The notes under the pieces: generated by a model
What the model was told of the DNA's origin: nothing
Database searches by the model: none
The model's input: the letters and a program-made list of their open reading frames with translations, nothing else
Source of the DNA: Polaribacter porphyrae
GTDB taxonomy: Bacteria; Bacteroidota; Bacteroidia; Flavobacteriales; Flavobacteriaceae
Assembly: GCF_002954685.1 (NCBI RefSeq)
Contig: NZ_MSCN01000001.1
Location: 2,781,554 to 2,845,553, forward strand
Direction of reading: 5' to 3'
DNA length: 64,000 bases
Shown: positions 32,897-41,613 of the stretch, piece after piece
How the letters are laid out: each line of letters opens with the position of its first letter
Position numbering within the stretch: position 1 is the stretch's first letter
Made by a program: the position numbers and the translations under genes

Positions 32897-35179
32897 TTAC
32901 TCTTCAATTAAATTAAAATCTAAATGTTTGCGTTCTAAATCTGTCTTTTTTACTTGCACTTGTACATCATCTCCTAACTGATACATTTGTTTGGTAGATT
33001 GCCCAACAACTGCATATTGCTCTTCATCAAAAATATAATAATCGCTTTTTATATCTCTAATTCTAACCATTCCTTCACATTTATTTTTGGTAATTTCTAC
33101 ATAAATTCCCCATTCTGTAACACCTGTAATTACACCTTCAAAAACTTCATCTTTGTGATCTTGCATATATTTAACCTGCATATATTTGATTGAATCACGT
33201 TCTGCTTTACTGGCTAATTCTTCACGTTTAGAAGAATGTTTACATTTTTCTTCAAAAACTTCTTGTTTTGCGCTATTTCCACCATCTAAATAGTGTTGGA
33301 GTAATCTATGGGTCATTACATCTGGATAACGTCTAATTGGGCTTGTAAAATGGCTGTAATAATCAAAAGCTAATCCATAATGACCAATATTATGTGTTGT
33401 ATATACAGCTTTAGACATGGTTCTAATGGTTAAAGTCTCAATCATATTAGATTCTGCTTTACCATGTACATCACTTAACAATTGATTTAAAGAATCTGAA
33501 GTAGTTTCTTTGGTTCTTGTATCAATTTTATACCCAAATTTACCAATAATATTCTCTAAAGAAGCCAATTTTTCTACATCTGGCTCATCATGCACTCTAT
33601 AAATAAAGGTTTTGTTGGATGGCTTCCCTCCTTTTGCTTTTCCAATAAATTCAGCCACTTTTCTATTGGCTAATAACATAAATTCTTCAATCAATTTATT
33701 GGCATCTTTAGAAGTTTTGAAGAAAACACCAATAGGATTTGCTTCCTCATCTAAATTGAACTTCACTTCTACTCTATCAAAAGAAATGGCACCTTGTTTC
33801 ATTCGTTTTTTACGAAGAATTTTTGCGAGTTTATCTAATTGCAAGGTAGCTTCTACAATTTCTGGAGTAACTTTATAAGATTTGTCTGTAATAGAAACAT
33901 CAGCAGGAACTGTACATTTTAGAGATTGAGATTTCTCTACTTCACTAGAAATGAAAGATTTAGATTTGTTTTTATCTTGATTCTTGTCTCTTGATTCTTG
34001 ATTCGCTTCTATAAGAAACTGTGCTTCTTCATAGGCAAAACGTTGGTCTGAATAGGTAACTGTTCTACCAAACCATTGGTTTATAATTTGTGCTTTTTTA
34101 TTTATTTCAAAAACTGCAGAAAACGTTAATTTCTCTTCATTTGGACGTAAAGAACATACTCCATTTGAAAGCATTTCTGGTAGCATTGGCACAACTCTGT
34201 CTACCAAATACACAGAGGTTGCTCTGTCATAAGCTTCTGCATCTAAAATGGTATCTTTTTCTAAATAATGAGAAACATCTGCAATATGAATTCCTATTTC
34301 ATAATTCCCATTTTCTAATTTTTTATAGGATAATGCATCATCAAAATCTTTTGCATCTTTTGGATCTATAGTAAAGGTTAAATCGCCTCTCATATCTCTA
34401 CGCTTGGCAATTTCTTCTTTTGTAATTTCAATTGGTAAACTTTCTGCTTCTTTTTCTACTTCTGCAGGAAATTCATAAGGCAAATCATACTCTAATAAAA
34501 TGGAATGCATTTCTGTGTTATGATCTCCTGGTTTACCTAAAACTTTGGTTATTTTACCAAAAGGATTTTTAGATTTCTCTGGCCAATCTATAATTGTTGC
34601 CTGTACTTTATCTCCATGTTCTGCACCATTCATCTTATTTTCTGATATAAAGATATCTGCATACATTTTATTAGAGTCTGGTAATACAAAGCCAAAATTT
34701 TTATTTTTTTGGAGTACACCAACAAATTCAGTTTTTGCACGTTCTAAAACTTCTACAACATCAGCTTCTAATTTATTGGAACGTCTTTTTTTATACACAT
34801 AAGCTTTAACCATATCTCCATGCAAACCTTTACCAAGATTTACATTTGGTATAAAAATATCATCTTCATAATCATTAGAAATAAAATATCCATTTCCATT
34901 AGAGGTAATATCTAAAGTACCTACAGAATATTTACGATCTTCATTTATTTGAAATTTTCCTCTGTCTATTTCTTTAATTTTTTTATTTGCAGTCAATTCT
35001 GCTAATTTTTTTAAGATTTGGGTTTTTCCATCAGTATCAGAAATTCCCATTTTTCCAGCAATTTGTTTATAATTATAATGTTTACTACTGTCTTCATTTA
35101 ATATTTTAAAAATATTTCTCGTTAAATCTTTTACTATTTTTCCTTTCTTTTTAAATATCTTTTTTTTCTTTCTTGTCAT
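32897..35179 (-). CDS. rnr: Ribonuclease R with an in-frame repeat-derived insertion
   Basis: Processive 3'-5' exoribonuclease that degrades structured RNA. The 760-residue layout is canonical: basic N-terminus and winged-helix segment (about 15-85), cold-shock domains (about 90-245), catalytic RNB domain (about 265-600, Asp cluster TIDPKDAKDFDDALS near 270-284) and S1 domain (about 660-755). Odd: about residues 391-418 form a polar, repeat-like insertion (ESRDKNQDKNKSKSF, then SSEVEKSQS). Its DNA combines TCTTGATT-type tandem units with an arm of the family-2 palindromic repeat. From memory, relatives run from AQFLIE to the next helix with far fewer residues here. The frame is intact. Confidence 0.95.
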   Translation of the reverse strand: MTRKKKKIFKKKGKIVKDLTRNIFKILNEDSSKHYNYKQIAGKMGISDTDGKTQILKKLAELTANKKIKEIDRGKFQINEDRKYSVGTLDITSNGNGYFISNDYEDDIFIPNVNLGKGLHGDMVKAYVYKKRRSNKLEADVVEVLERAKTEFVGVLQKNKNFGFVLPDSNKMYADIFISENKMNGAEHGDKVQATIIDWPEKSKNPFGKITKVLGKPGDHNTEMHSILLEYDLPYEFPAEVEKEAESLPIEITKEEIAKRRDMRGDLTFTIDPKDAKDFDDALSYKKLENGNYEIGIHIADVSHYLEKDTILDAEAYDRATSVYLVDRVVPMLPEMLSNGVCSLRPNEEKLTFSAVFEINKKAQIINQWFGRTVTYSDQRFAYEEAQFLIEANQESRDKNQDKNKSKSFISSEVEKSQSLKCTVPADVSITDKSYKVTPEIVEATLQLDKLAKILRKKRMKQGAISFDRVEVKFNLDEEANPIGVFFKTSKDANKLIEEFMLLANRKVAEFIGKAKGGKPSNKTFIYRVHDEPDVEKLASLENIIGKFGYKIDTRTKETTSDSLNQLLSDVHGKAESNMIETLTIRTMSKAVYTTHNIGHYGLAFDYYSHFTSPIRRYPDVMTHRLLQHYLDGGNSAKQEVFEEKCKHSSKREELASKAERDSIKYMQVKYMQDHKDEVFEGVITGVTEWGIYVEITKNKCEGMVRIRDIKSDYYIFDEEQYAVVGQSTKQMYQLGDDVQVQVKKTDLERKHLDFNLIEE
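33928..34004. repeat. Repeat-derived composite insertion in rnr
   Basis: Bases 33928-33955 (GAGATTTCTCTACTTCACTAG onward) are the inverse of the family-2 arm near 46005, with about five differences over 29 bases. Bases 33975-34004 are TCTTGATT-type tandem units. Both are read in frame by rnr on the minus strand. Confidence 0.65.
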
Positions 35180-35293
35180 GTATTTTTACTTCTATTTATA
35201 TACTACCAAAGTACAATTATTTCATTTGAATGTTATTAAAAAATGGTTATCAATTGATTATTGTAAATTGGCTTTTTTTATTAATTTTTATTT

Positions 35294-36202
35294 ATGTCTA
35301 ATTCTTGGTTTATTATTGCTAACCCTACTTCTGGAAATCGGAATTTTTCTAAACAATGGAAGGAAATTCAGCAATACTTAAAACTTAAGAATATAGACTA
35401 TTCTTTTACTGTTACACAGTTTTCTAAACATGAAATTGAGTTGGTACAAGCTGCAATTCAACAAGGTTTTAGAAATATTATTTCTGTTGGTGGAGATGGT
35501 ACACTACACAATGTAGTTAACGGAATAATGATGCAAATATACGTAAAAACTTCGGATATAACTATAGGAGTAATTCCTTTAGGTACTGGAAATGATTGGA
35601 TAAAAATGTATAATATTCCTAATTCTATTGAAAAAGCTATTGAAATCATCTATAGAAAAAAAACAATTTTACAAGATATTGGTGTTTTAAAAACTAATGA
35701 TAACAAAACTACATATTTTAATAATGTGGCTGGTTTAGGTTATGATGGTTATGTTGTTAAGAAATTACATTCACTTAAAAGGTTTGGAGCTATTTCTTAT
35801 TTAATAGCAGGAATTTATGGTTTGTTATTCTATAAAAAAACAATTTTTAAAATTATTTTTGATGATAAAAAAATAGAAGAAAAATGTTTAATGACAATTA
35901 TTGGAATCTGTAAATTTTCTGGAGGTGGAATGCAGTTTACAAAAGATATTAACCCTTCTGATGGATTTTTTGATATTACAATCATTAAAAATTTAAGATT
36001 TTTAGAAGTAATCTATAATTTACCAAAATTATATACTGGTAAAATAGTACATCATAAAAAAGTAGCAACTTATAAAACAAAAGAAATAACTGTAATTCCG
36101 CAAAACTCAAAACCTTTTATTCAAGCAGATGGAGAATTGATTGGATCAGGAAAAATAACTGTAAATATTATTGAAAAAGCACTTCAATTTGTAATTTCTT
36201 AA
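35294..36202 (+). CDS. YegS/diacylglycerol-kinase-type lipid kinase
   Basis: Phosphorylates a diacylglycerol-like or sphingoid lipid with ATP. The 302 residues have the family's start WFIIANPTSGN (about 4-14), the glycine-rich GGDGTLHNVVNGIM motif (about 63-76), and PLGTGNDWIKM (about 95-105) for the substrate side. The C-terminal half ends in QADGELIGSG, the conserved element near the metal site. Divergent from rnr by 114 bases. Membrane association would be peripheral. Confidence 0.92.
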   Translation: MSNSWFIIANPTSGNRNFSKQWKEIQQYLKLKNIDYSFTVTQFSKHEIELVQAAIQQGFRNIISVGGDGTLHNVVNGIMMQIYVKTSDITIGVIPLGTGNDWIKMYNIPNSIEKAIEIIYRKKTILQDIGVLKTNDNKTTYFNNVAGLGYDGYVVKKLHSLKRFGAISYLIAGIYGLLFYKKTIFKIIFDDKKIEEKCLMTIIGICKFSGGGMQFTKDINPSDGFFDITIIKNLRFLEVIYNLPKLYTGKIVHHKKVATYKTKEITVIPQNSKPFIQADGELIGSGKITVNIIEKALQFVIS

Positions 36203-36236
36203 AATTTTCTTAAAAAAAATGTAACGTTTTCTTAAA
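36195..36236 (+). promoter_or_regulatory. 11-base-phased TTTTCTTAAA direct repeats upstream of a small ORF
   Basis: The unit (T)TTTCTTAAA occurs with its C at 36198, 36209 and 36231, i.e. at steps of 11 and 22 bases, all on one face of the helix. It ends about 40 bases before the ATG of the 36274 ORF. Eleven-base-phased direct repeats are the usual form of PhoB/OmpR-family operators. No such regulator is in the window. Confidence 0.4.
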
Positions 36237-36273
36237 TACTACGTCTTTATAATAAGAGAATCAACTTTTTAGG

Positions 36274-36453
36274 ATGAAAAATCTACGTAAAATTATCGCT
36301 TTATTCGCATTTATCTTCATTATCGGAATTTATTTAACAGTAAAAACGGTAAATACTTCTTTGAATAAAACTGATATTCCTAAAGAAACTGTTGAGGTTC
36401 AAAAAGATACTACTTATTTGTTAAGAGCTGAAAAGAAAACAAAGACAGTCTAA
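36274..36453 (+). CDS. Small single-helix membrane protein
   Basis: A 59-residue open frame. It starts MKNLRKIIALFAFIFIIGIY (one membrane helix, about 5-22), then a polar outside part (LTVKTVNTSLNKTDIPKE, VEVQKDTTYLLRAE) and a basic end KKTKTV. An ATG start, good hydrophobicity and the phased repeats upstream support a real gene, but no family is recognised. It is the last gene before the AT-rich origin-like gap. Confidence 0.55.
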   Translation: MKNLRKIIALFAFIFIIGIYLTVKTVNTSLNKTDIPKETVEVQKDTTYLLRAEKKTKTV

Positions 36454-36539
36454 AAAATCTTACTTATTTAAAAATTCTTATCACATATTAATTTTATATA
36501 AATTGAATTAATCAAACTAAAATTCAATCCTATTTTTTT

Positions 36540-37025
36540 TTCGTTAATACACTTATCAACATTCTATATTATAATTATTTTTCTTTTATAAAATTTTAAA
36601 AAACAATGATGTTTATAATAGTATGTGAATAGCTACAGTAAATTTTTTATTTTTTATTTTTAAATATCACTTATTAAAAACCATTCACAACTTATCAATT
36701 TTTAAAACCTTAAAAATCAATTATATTTTTGAATTATTAACAAAAGTTATAAACAGCTATTCACTTATTTTTATTGATAATTAACCAATCAATTCATGTA
36801 AACAAATTGTAAATTTTATGTTGATAAACTTTTATCAAAAAGGTATAATAAAATTTGCATATCTCATAGAACTCATTGTATTGTAATAATTATTAGAATC
36901 ACCAAAAAAAGTTTCGAGTTTTTAATGATAAGTTCTTAACATTAGCTTAAAACACCTAAAAGCTTTACTAATAACTAGTTATTAAAAATTGATAAATTTT
37001 GATTGTTTATAACTGTTGATAACTG
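36540..37025. other. oriC: Candidate chromosomal replication origin: AT-rich gap with DnaA-box-like 9-mers
   Basis: The gap 36454-37150 has no gene. It is extremely AT-rich and holds seven 9-mers that fit TTATNNACA (or its complement). Plus strand: TTATCAACA at 36553, TTATTAACA at 36734, TTATAAACA at 36747. Minus strand: TGTTTATAA at 36610 and 37004, TGTTGATAA at 36819 and 37014. Near-matches TGTGAATAG (36624) and CCATTCACA (36681) add to these. At this composition about one such 9-mer would be expected by chance. Together with the parS-like cluster 12-16 kb away this fits an origin of replication. dnaA is not in the window, and exact flavobacterial DnaA boxes were not verified. Confidence 0.5.
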
Positions 37026-37055
37026 GTATTTTCTATATTTTTGTTGCTGTAACTA

Positions 37056-37129
37056 TGTCATTGCGAATGAAATGAAGCAATCTGCTCGTTTATAAAAAAG
37101 ATTACTTCACAATTCTTCCTAGTAAAGAC
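37056..37129. repeat. Family-1 palindromic repeat, copy B (upstream of rpiB)
   Basis: Starts TGTCATTGCGAATGAAATGA and reaches AAGCAATCTG at 37084 (the segment shared with gltX). The loop is CTCGTTTATAAA, and the more degenerate right arm AGATTACTTCAC extends to about 37129. It lies between the origin-like gap and rpiB. Confidence 0.8.
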
Positions 37130-37150
37130 AGTATATAAAATTATAAAATT

Positions 37151-37579
37151 ATGACAATTGCCATAGGTAATGATCACGCAGGAACTGAATATAAGTTCAA
37201 AATTATAAAACATTTAGAAAATAAAGGTTTCAAAGTCCTAAATTTTGGAACAGATACAAATGATTCTATGGATTATCCTGATGCTATTCATCCAACAGCA
37301 GATGCTGTAGAGTCTGGCAAAGCAGCACTCGGAATTATTTTGTGTGGATCAGGAAATGGAGCACAAATGACAGCAAACAAACACCAAGGAATTAGGGCAG
37401 CTTTATGTTGGAATAAAGAATTGGTTGAATTAACAAGACAACATAATAATGCTAACGTACTTACAATTCCTGCACGTTTTGTGTCTTTACAACAAGCAAT
37501 TGGTTTCGTAGATGTTTTTTTAACTACAGAATTTGAAGGTGGTAGGCATCAAAATAGAATTGATAAAATTTCTTGTTAA
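37151..37579 (+). CDS. rpiB: Ribose-5-phosphate isomerase B
   Basis: Interconverts ribose 5-phosphate and ribulose 5-phosphate. The 142-residue RpiB/LacAB protein has TIAIGNDHAGTEYKF (about 2-16), the active-site ILCGSGNGAQMTANKHQGIRAALCW (about 62-86) and HNNANVLTIPARFV (about 96-109). It provides the sugar for the prs product at the window's start. It is bracketed by two family-1 repeats. Confidence 0.95.
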   Translation: MTIAIGNDHAGTEYKFKIIKHLENKGFKVLNFGTDTNDSMDYPDAIHPTADAVESGKAALGIILCGSGNGAQMTANKHQGIRAALCWNKELVELTRQHNNANVLTIPARFVSLQQAIGFVDVFLTTEFEGGRHQNRIDKISC

Positions 37580-37586
37580 TCATTAA

Positions 37587-37653
37587 GTCATTGCAAGTTT
37601 ACGAAGCAATCTCTTTATAAATTAAAAGATTACTTCACTTTGTTTGTAATGAC
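37587..37653. repeat. Family-1 palindromic repeat, copy C (downstream of rpiB)
   Basis: A 67-base imperfect palindrome from GTCATTGCAAGTTTACGAAG to TTTGTAATGAC, with inner arms AAGCAATCT and AGATTACTT. It starts eight bases after the rpiB stop, so it may end that transcript. Confidence 0.85.
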
Positions 37654-37671
37654 GATTATCTATTATTTTTT

Positions 37672-38112
37672 ATGGAATTTATAACGAAATCTTTCCAAGA
37701 ATTAAACACCACAGAATTGTATCAAATACTTCAATTACGTTCTGAAGTTTTTGTGGTAGAGCAAGATTGCGTGTATCAAGATTTAGATTTTAAAGATCAA
37801 AAAGCATTGCATGTATTTGGTATTAAAGATGATAAAATTGTGGCTTATACCAGAATTTTTAAATCAGGAGATTATTTTAAAAATGCTAGTATTGGTAGAG
37901 TAGTGGTTGCAAAAAATGAGCGAAGCTCTGGTTATGGAGTAGATTTAATGGAAGCTTCAATAAAAGCAGTTGAAAATGAGTTTAAAACAGAAAAGATTAC
38001 AATTTCAGCACAAGTATATTTGACAAAATTTTACAATTCTCTTGGATTTAATAAAGTAGGAGAGGAGTATCTAGAAGATGGAATTCCTCATATTAGAATG
38101 GATAAAGGTTAA
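37672..38112 (+). CDS. GNAT-family N-acetyltransferase (ElaA-like)
   Basis: The 146 residues match the ElaA group of GNAT proteins. They open ELNTTELYQILQLRSEVFVVEQDCVYQDLD (about 11-40), with the acetyl-CoA loop IGRVVVAKNERSSGYGVDLM (about 74-93, the R/QxxGxG/A form) and YNSLGFNKVGEEYLEDGIPH near the end. The acceptor is unknown. It overlaps the convergent pseudouridine synthase gene by four bases. Confidence 0.93.
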   Translation: MEFITKSFQELNTTELYQILQLRSEVFVVEQDCVYQDLDFKDQKALHVFGIKDDKIVAYTRIFKSGDYFKNASIGRVVVAKNERSSGYGVDLMEASIKAVENEFKTEKITISAQVYLTKFYNSLGFNKVGEEYLEDGIPHIRMDKG

Positions 38113-38681
38113 TTAAAACCATCAACCTTAAGAACTTCACCAACTTTTAAACTATTTAACTTAATTTCTCCAATACGAACACGAATTAAACGCAAAGTAG
38201 GAAAACCAACACCTGCTGTCATTTTTCGTACTTGTCTAAATTTACCTTCTTTAATTATGATAGAAATCCAACTTGTTGGGCCATGTCTATCATCACGAAT
38301 TTTTTGACTTCTTAATGGAAAGTTAGGATCATCAATTAGAAAAGCTTTACAGGGTTTAGTAATGTATTTTTTACCTTCAAAACCAATTTCAACACCTTTT
38401 TTTAGTTTTTCTATAGCTTCATGGGTAATAATTCCATCTACTTGAACATAATATTCTTTCTCATATTTATTACTTCTAACTTCTTCAGAAACTTTACCAT
38501 CAGTAGTTAAAAATAATAAGCCTTCAGAAGCATAATCTAAACGCCCAATTGCCATAGTTCCTTCAGGAAAATTATACAATTCTCCTAGTAGTTTTTTCTT
38601 TCTTTTGGTTTGATTATTAATAAATTGCGATAAATATCCCCAAGGTTTATGAAGTATAAAATGTTTATGTTTATCAATCAA
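38109..38681 (-). CDS. RluE/RsuA-type 23S rRNA pseudouridine synthase
   Basis: Isomerises a uridine in rRNA. The 190-residue protein lacks an S4 domain, which fits the RluE-type short members. It has HFILHKPWGYLSQF (about 7-20), the catalytic Asp in MAIGRLDYASEGLLFLTTDG (about 42-61), and GKFRQVRKMTAGVGFPTLRLIRVRIG (about 150-175). The target nucleotide cannot be decided from sequence alone. The upstream neighbour on the same strand is a lipoprotein hydrolase 12 bases away. Confidence 0.9.
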   Translation of the reverse strand: MIDKHKHFILHKPWGYLSQFINNQTKRKKKLLGELYNFPEGTMAIGRLDYASEGLLFLTTDGKVSEEVRSNKYEKEYYVQVDGIITHEAIEKLKKGVEIGFEGKKYITKPCKAFLIDDPNFPLRSQKIRDDRHGPTSWISIIIKEGKFRQVRKMTAGVGFPTLRLIRVRIGEIKLNSLKVGEVLKVDGFN

Positions 38682-38693
38682 ATTAAAACATTT

Positions 38694-39461
38694 TTATTTT
38701 ACAGAAGTTAAAAAACTATTAAAAGAAGACCAATAGGTTTCATAACCTTCTGTAGTTTTCCAAAGTGCTCTAGAACCGTGAATTCCTTTTACTTTTGGTA
38801 TAAAATGAGTTGAAAAATTAGAATCTATTTTATCAATTAAAGTTTTAACACTTTCACTTTCATTTAAAGAAGAAGTTACAAAAACAGGTTTTTTATAAGT
38901 ACTGATACTTTTATTAATATCAATACCTTTAAAATATTCACCAGGACTAAATGCAGCAACTGCTTTAATTTTTGAATTATTTACGCCAATTAAAAGTGCT
39001 AAAGAAGCAGAGTAAGAACTACCAACTAATAAAATTTTTCTACCTTCATTTTGTTTGTAGATATAATCTATAGCAGCTTCAATATCTTGCTTTGCATCTA
39101 AATAAGTAACTCCTAACCCTTTTTTACTAGCAGCTAGTTTCGTTCTATTTTTTATATTATTAACTGCGTTTCCAGAACGTTGATCAATTGCCATTACAGA
39201 ATATCCTAATTTTGTTAATTGAACAGCAGTATCTATGTATTCTCCTTTACTGTAACCAGCTTGATGGCACAGTAAAATACTAATAAATGTATTTTTAGAA
39301 TTATAAATATCTGCAGTAATTGGTAAACCATCTTTAGAAGGAAAAGTGATTGTTTTCTTTTTTGAAATTTGATTTTCTACAGCCAAATTCGGTTTATCAG
39401 CAGGTTTATTTTTACAAGAAAATAGTATTAATAAGCTAAAAATTAGAGTGTATTTTGTCAT
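38694..39461 (-). CDS. Alpha/beta-hydrolase lipoprotein
   Basis: The 255-residue protein has a lipoprotein signal with lipobox LFSC (Cys16). An alpha/beta-hydrolase core follows: oxyanion region ISILLCHQAGYSKGEY (about 60-75), a nucleophile elbow VGSSYSASLALLIG (about 145-158), and a late His in KGIHGSRALW (about 224-233). The elbow reads G-S-S-Y-S where the consensus is GxSxG, so the final Gly is replaced by Ser. Substrate unknown. It is followed by the pseudouridine synthase and preceded, 16 bases away, by the epimerase-like gene. Confidence 0.85.
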   Translation of the reverse strand: MTKYTLIFSLLILFSCKNKPADKPNLAVENQISKKKTITFPSKDGLPITADIYNSKNTFISILLCHQAGYSKGEYIDTAVQLTKLGYSVMAIDQRSGNAVNNIKNRTKLAASKKGLGVTYLDAKQDIEAAIDYIYKQNEGRKILLVGSSYSASLALLIGVNNSKIKAVAAFSPGEYFKGIDINKSISTYKKPVFVTSSLNESESVKTLIDKIDSNFSTHFIPKVKGIHGSRALWKTTEGYETYWSSFNSFLTSVK

Positions 39462-39477
39462 CTTATATAATTTTGGT

Positions 39478-40269
39478 TTATCGTATTTTTATAGTAATAG
39501 AAAATGTATTTTTTCCTTTTGATATACTCATATTTTCTTCAGAGAATTTCTGGTTTGTGTAAGAAGTATATTGCGTAATTGGCTCTATACAAACCATATT
39601 ATCTACCTCTGTCCAAAGCATAAAATTATTAAAGCCTTCAGTAGAGATTTCTAAATTATTTTTATCAATATTTTTTAATATGATTTTATCAGAATCTAAA
39701 ATAGGAAATGCATTAGAACCAGCCTTATAAACATCAATTAAGCTGTATGTTTTATTATTTGCAGTAAAGGTTTCTTTACCAGTATTAGACAATAAAAAAG
39801 CAGGATGATAACCTAACATAAAAGGCATATTTTCTTCAGAATTAATAATAAAATCAATTTTTAAAATATTTTCTTGTAATAAAAATTTCTTTTCGAAAGA
39901 AAAATTAAAAGGCCAATGTAAAAATTCTTCAGAAGATTTTTCAGGAAACTTACTGTTTTTAATAAGAGTATTCTTTTTATAACTTTTGATATAGTTTGCA
40001 CTGATTTTATTGTAAGAAATCAAATCATAATCCAATTCGCGCAATAAACCATGTTGATCTTGAACAGCATCTCCATTTTTAGTGTGTACTCTAAAGTTAT
40101 TTTTAGAAGTAGGACCAATAACAGGAAACATCTCATCATCAGATTTTCGCCATCCTTTATTTCCTTTTTGATGAATATATTCTAAATTATTATGAGTAAA
40201 GCTTGTTAACTCTCCATTTTTAATAGAAATAGTAGATTTCTTATTTTTTAAAGTAGTTTTATAACTCAT
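39478..40269 (-). CDS. Aldose 1-epimerase family protein
   Basis: The 263 residues match the aldose-1-epimerase/YeaD-like fold. Visible are YIHQKGNKGWRKSDDEMFPVIGP (about 31-53), the conserved DQHGLLRELDY with the catalytic His (about 72-82), and LGYHPAFLL (about 147-155). It lacks obvious membrane or export signals. It may act on a phosphorylated or free sugar; the exact activity is not visible. Divergent from recA by 106 bases. Confidence 0.88.
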   Translation of the reverse strand: MSYKTTLKNKKSTISIKNGELTSFTHNNLEYIHQKGNKGWRKSDDEMFPVIGPTSKNNFRVHTKNGDAVQDQHGLLRELDYDLISYNKISANYIKSYKKNTLIKNSKFPEKSSEEFLHWPFNFSFEKKFLLQENILKIDFIINSEENMPFMLGYHPAFLLSNTGKETFTANNKTYSLIDVYKAGSNAFPILDSDKIILKNIDKNNLEISTEGFNNFMLWTEVDNMVCIEPITQYTSYTNQKFSEENMSISKGKNTFSITIKIR

Positions 40270-40375
40270 AATTTTTTTGTAAAAATACTATAAAAATGAA
40301 ACTAAAATATTAGGAATATAATAGTAGTTTTTCGTAACTTGTGCAACCGAATAAAAAAAAGATTTAGAAAGATTT

Positions 40376-41383
40376 ATGGCAGCAGATAAAGAGAAAGCAG
40401 CAAAACTAAAAGCTTTACAACTTACTCTAGATAAGTTAGATAAAACGTATGGTAAAGGTTCTGTGATGAAATTAGGAGACGTAGTTACTGAAGATGTAGA
40501 TGCTATTTCTTCTGGGTCTTTAGGTTTAGATTTAGCTTTAGGAGTTGGTGGTTATCCAAGAGGTAGAGTTATCGAAATTTATGGTCCAGAATCTTCTGGT
40601 AAAACAACCTTAACCATCCATGCAATTGCAGAAGCTCAAAAAGCAGGTGGTATTGCAGCTTTTATTGATGCAGAGCACGCTTTTGATAAGTTTTATGCAG
40701 AGAATTTAGGTGTAGATGTTGATAATTTAATCATTTCTCAACCAGATCATGGAGAGCAAGCGTTAGAAATTGCTGATAATTTAATTAGATCTGGTGCAAT
40801 TGATATTGTTGTGATTGATTCTGTTGCTGCATTAACACCAAAATCAGAAATTGAAGGTGAAATGGGAGATTCTAAAATGGGTCTTCATGCACGTTTAATG
40901 TCTCAAGCGTTACGTAAATTAACAGGTACAATTTCTAAAACGAATTGTACAGTAATTTTTATTAACCAATTACGTGAAAAAATTGGAGTAATGTTTGGCA
41001 ATCCAGAAACAACGACAGGAGGTAATGCTTTAAAATTTTATGCTTCTGTTCGTTTAGATATTAGAAGAAGAACGCAAATTAAAGACGGAGATAGAGTTAT
41101 TGGAAACAGCACCAAAGTTAAAGTTGTAAAAAATAAAGTAGCACCACCATTTCAAATTGCAGAATTTGATATTATGTATGGGCAAGGAATTTCTAAAGTT
41201 GGAGAAGTTTTAGATATTGGTGTAGAACTAGGCATTATCAAGAAAAGTGGTTCTTGGTTTAGTTATGGAGAAACAAAATTAGGCCAAGGTAGAGATTCTG
41301 TAAAAGGATTAATAAAAGATAATCCAGAATTAATGGATGAGTTAGAAAATAAAATAAAAGAGGCTATTGAAAACCAAGATTAA
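40376..41383 (+). CDS. recA: Recombinase RecA
   Basis: ATP-dependent strand-exchange protein and SOS co-protease. The 335-residue protein has Walker [10 protein letters not shown] (70-78), Walker B region [21 protein letters not shown] (about 141-161), and the L2/[27 protein letters not shown] block (about 195-222). Length is normal and the C-terminal tail is acidic. Monocistronic, followed by a strong terminator. No SOS operator was recognised upstream; Bacteroidota operators differ from the E. coli type. Confidence 0.98.
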   Translation: MAADKEKAAKLKALQLTLDKLDKTYGKGSVMKLGDVVTEDVDAISSGSLGLDLALGVGGYPRGRVIEIYGPESSGKTTLTIHAIAEAQKAGGIAAFIDAEHAFDKFYAENLGVDVDNLIISQPDHGEQALEIADNLIRSGAIDIVVIDSVAALTPKSEIEGEMGDSKMGLHARLMSQALRKLTGTISKTNCTVIFINQLREKIGVMFGNPETTTGGNALKFYASVRLDIRRRTQIKDGDRVIGNSTKVKVVKNKVAPPFQIAEFDIMYGQGISKVGEVLDIGVELGIIKKSGSWFSYGETKLGQGRDSVKGLIKDNPELMDELENKIKEAIENQD

Positions 41384-41407
41384 GTATTAAAAGTTCTAAC
41401 TATTATT

Positions 41408-41446
41408 AAACTGCTACAGAAGTAATCAATCTGTAGCAGTTTTTTA
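41408..41446. terminator. Terminator between recA and the PspC-like gene
   Basis: Arms AAACTGCTACAGA and TCTGTAGCAGTTT over an eight-base loop, then a T run. On the plus strand it ends recA; its 3' flank overlaps the end of the minus-strand PspC-like gene. Confidence 0.92.
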
Positions 41447-41596
41447 TTCTCCAGAAAAAACTTTTACCAACCACAGAATTAAATAAAGTGCAACCCCTGT
41501 ACCTGCTAATAAAACCAATAATACAAAGAAAATTCTAATATTTTTAGCAGTAAAACTTGTTTTAGTTGCTAACCATTCACAAACACCTAATAGCAT
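41444..41596 (-). CDS. Mini PspC-domain membrane protein
   Basis: A 50-residue open frame starting MLLGVCEWLATKTSFTAKNI and ending VALYLILWLVKVFSGE. It matches the core of the PspC domain: the LxGVC motif, a WLATKT helix and one membrane helix (about 22-45). Full PspC proteins are longer. Such single-domain minis occur next to dut or recA in flavobacteria, from memory. It starts 17 bases after the dut stop on the same strand, so it is probably co-transcribed with dut. Function not known here. Confidence 0.75.
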   Translation of the reverse strand: MLLGVCEWLATKTSFTAKNIRIFFVLLVLLAGTGVALYLILWLVKVFSGE

Positions 41597-41613
41597 AATT
41601 TTTTAATTTTTGA

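Noticed and set aside
41408..41440. Reading the AAGTAATCAATCTG piece after recA as a family-1 repeat
   Set aside because: It is the loop and arm of a clear recA terminator, and the family-1 ends are missing.
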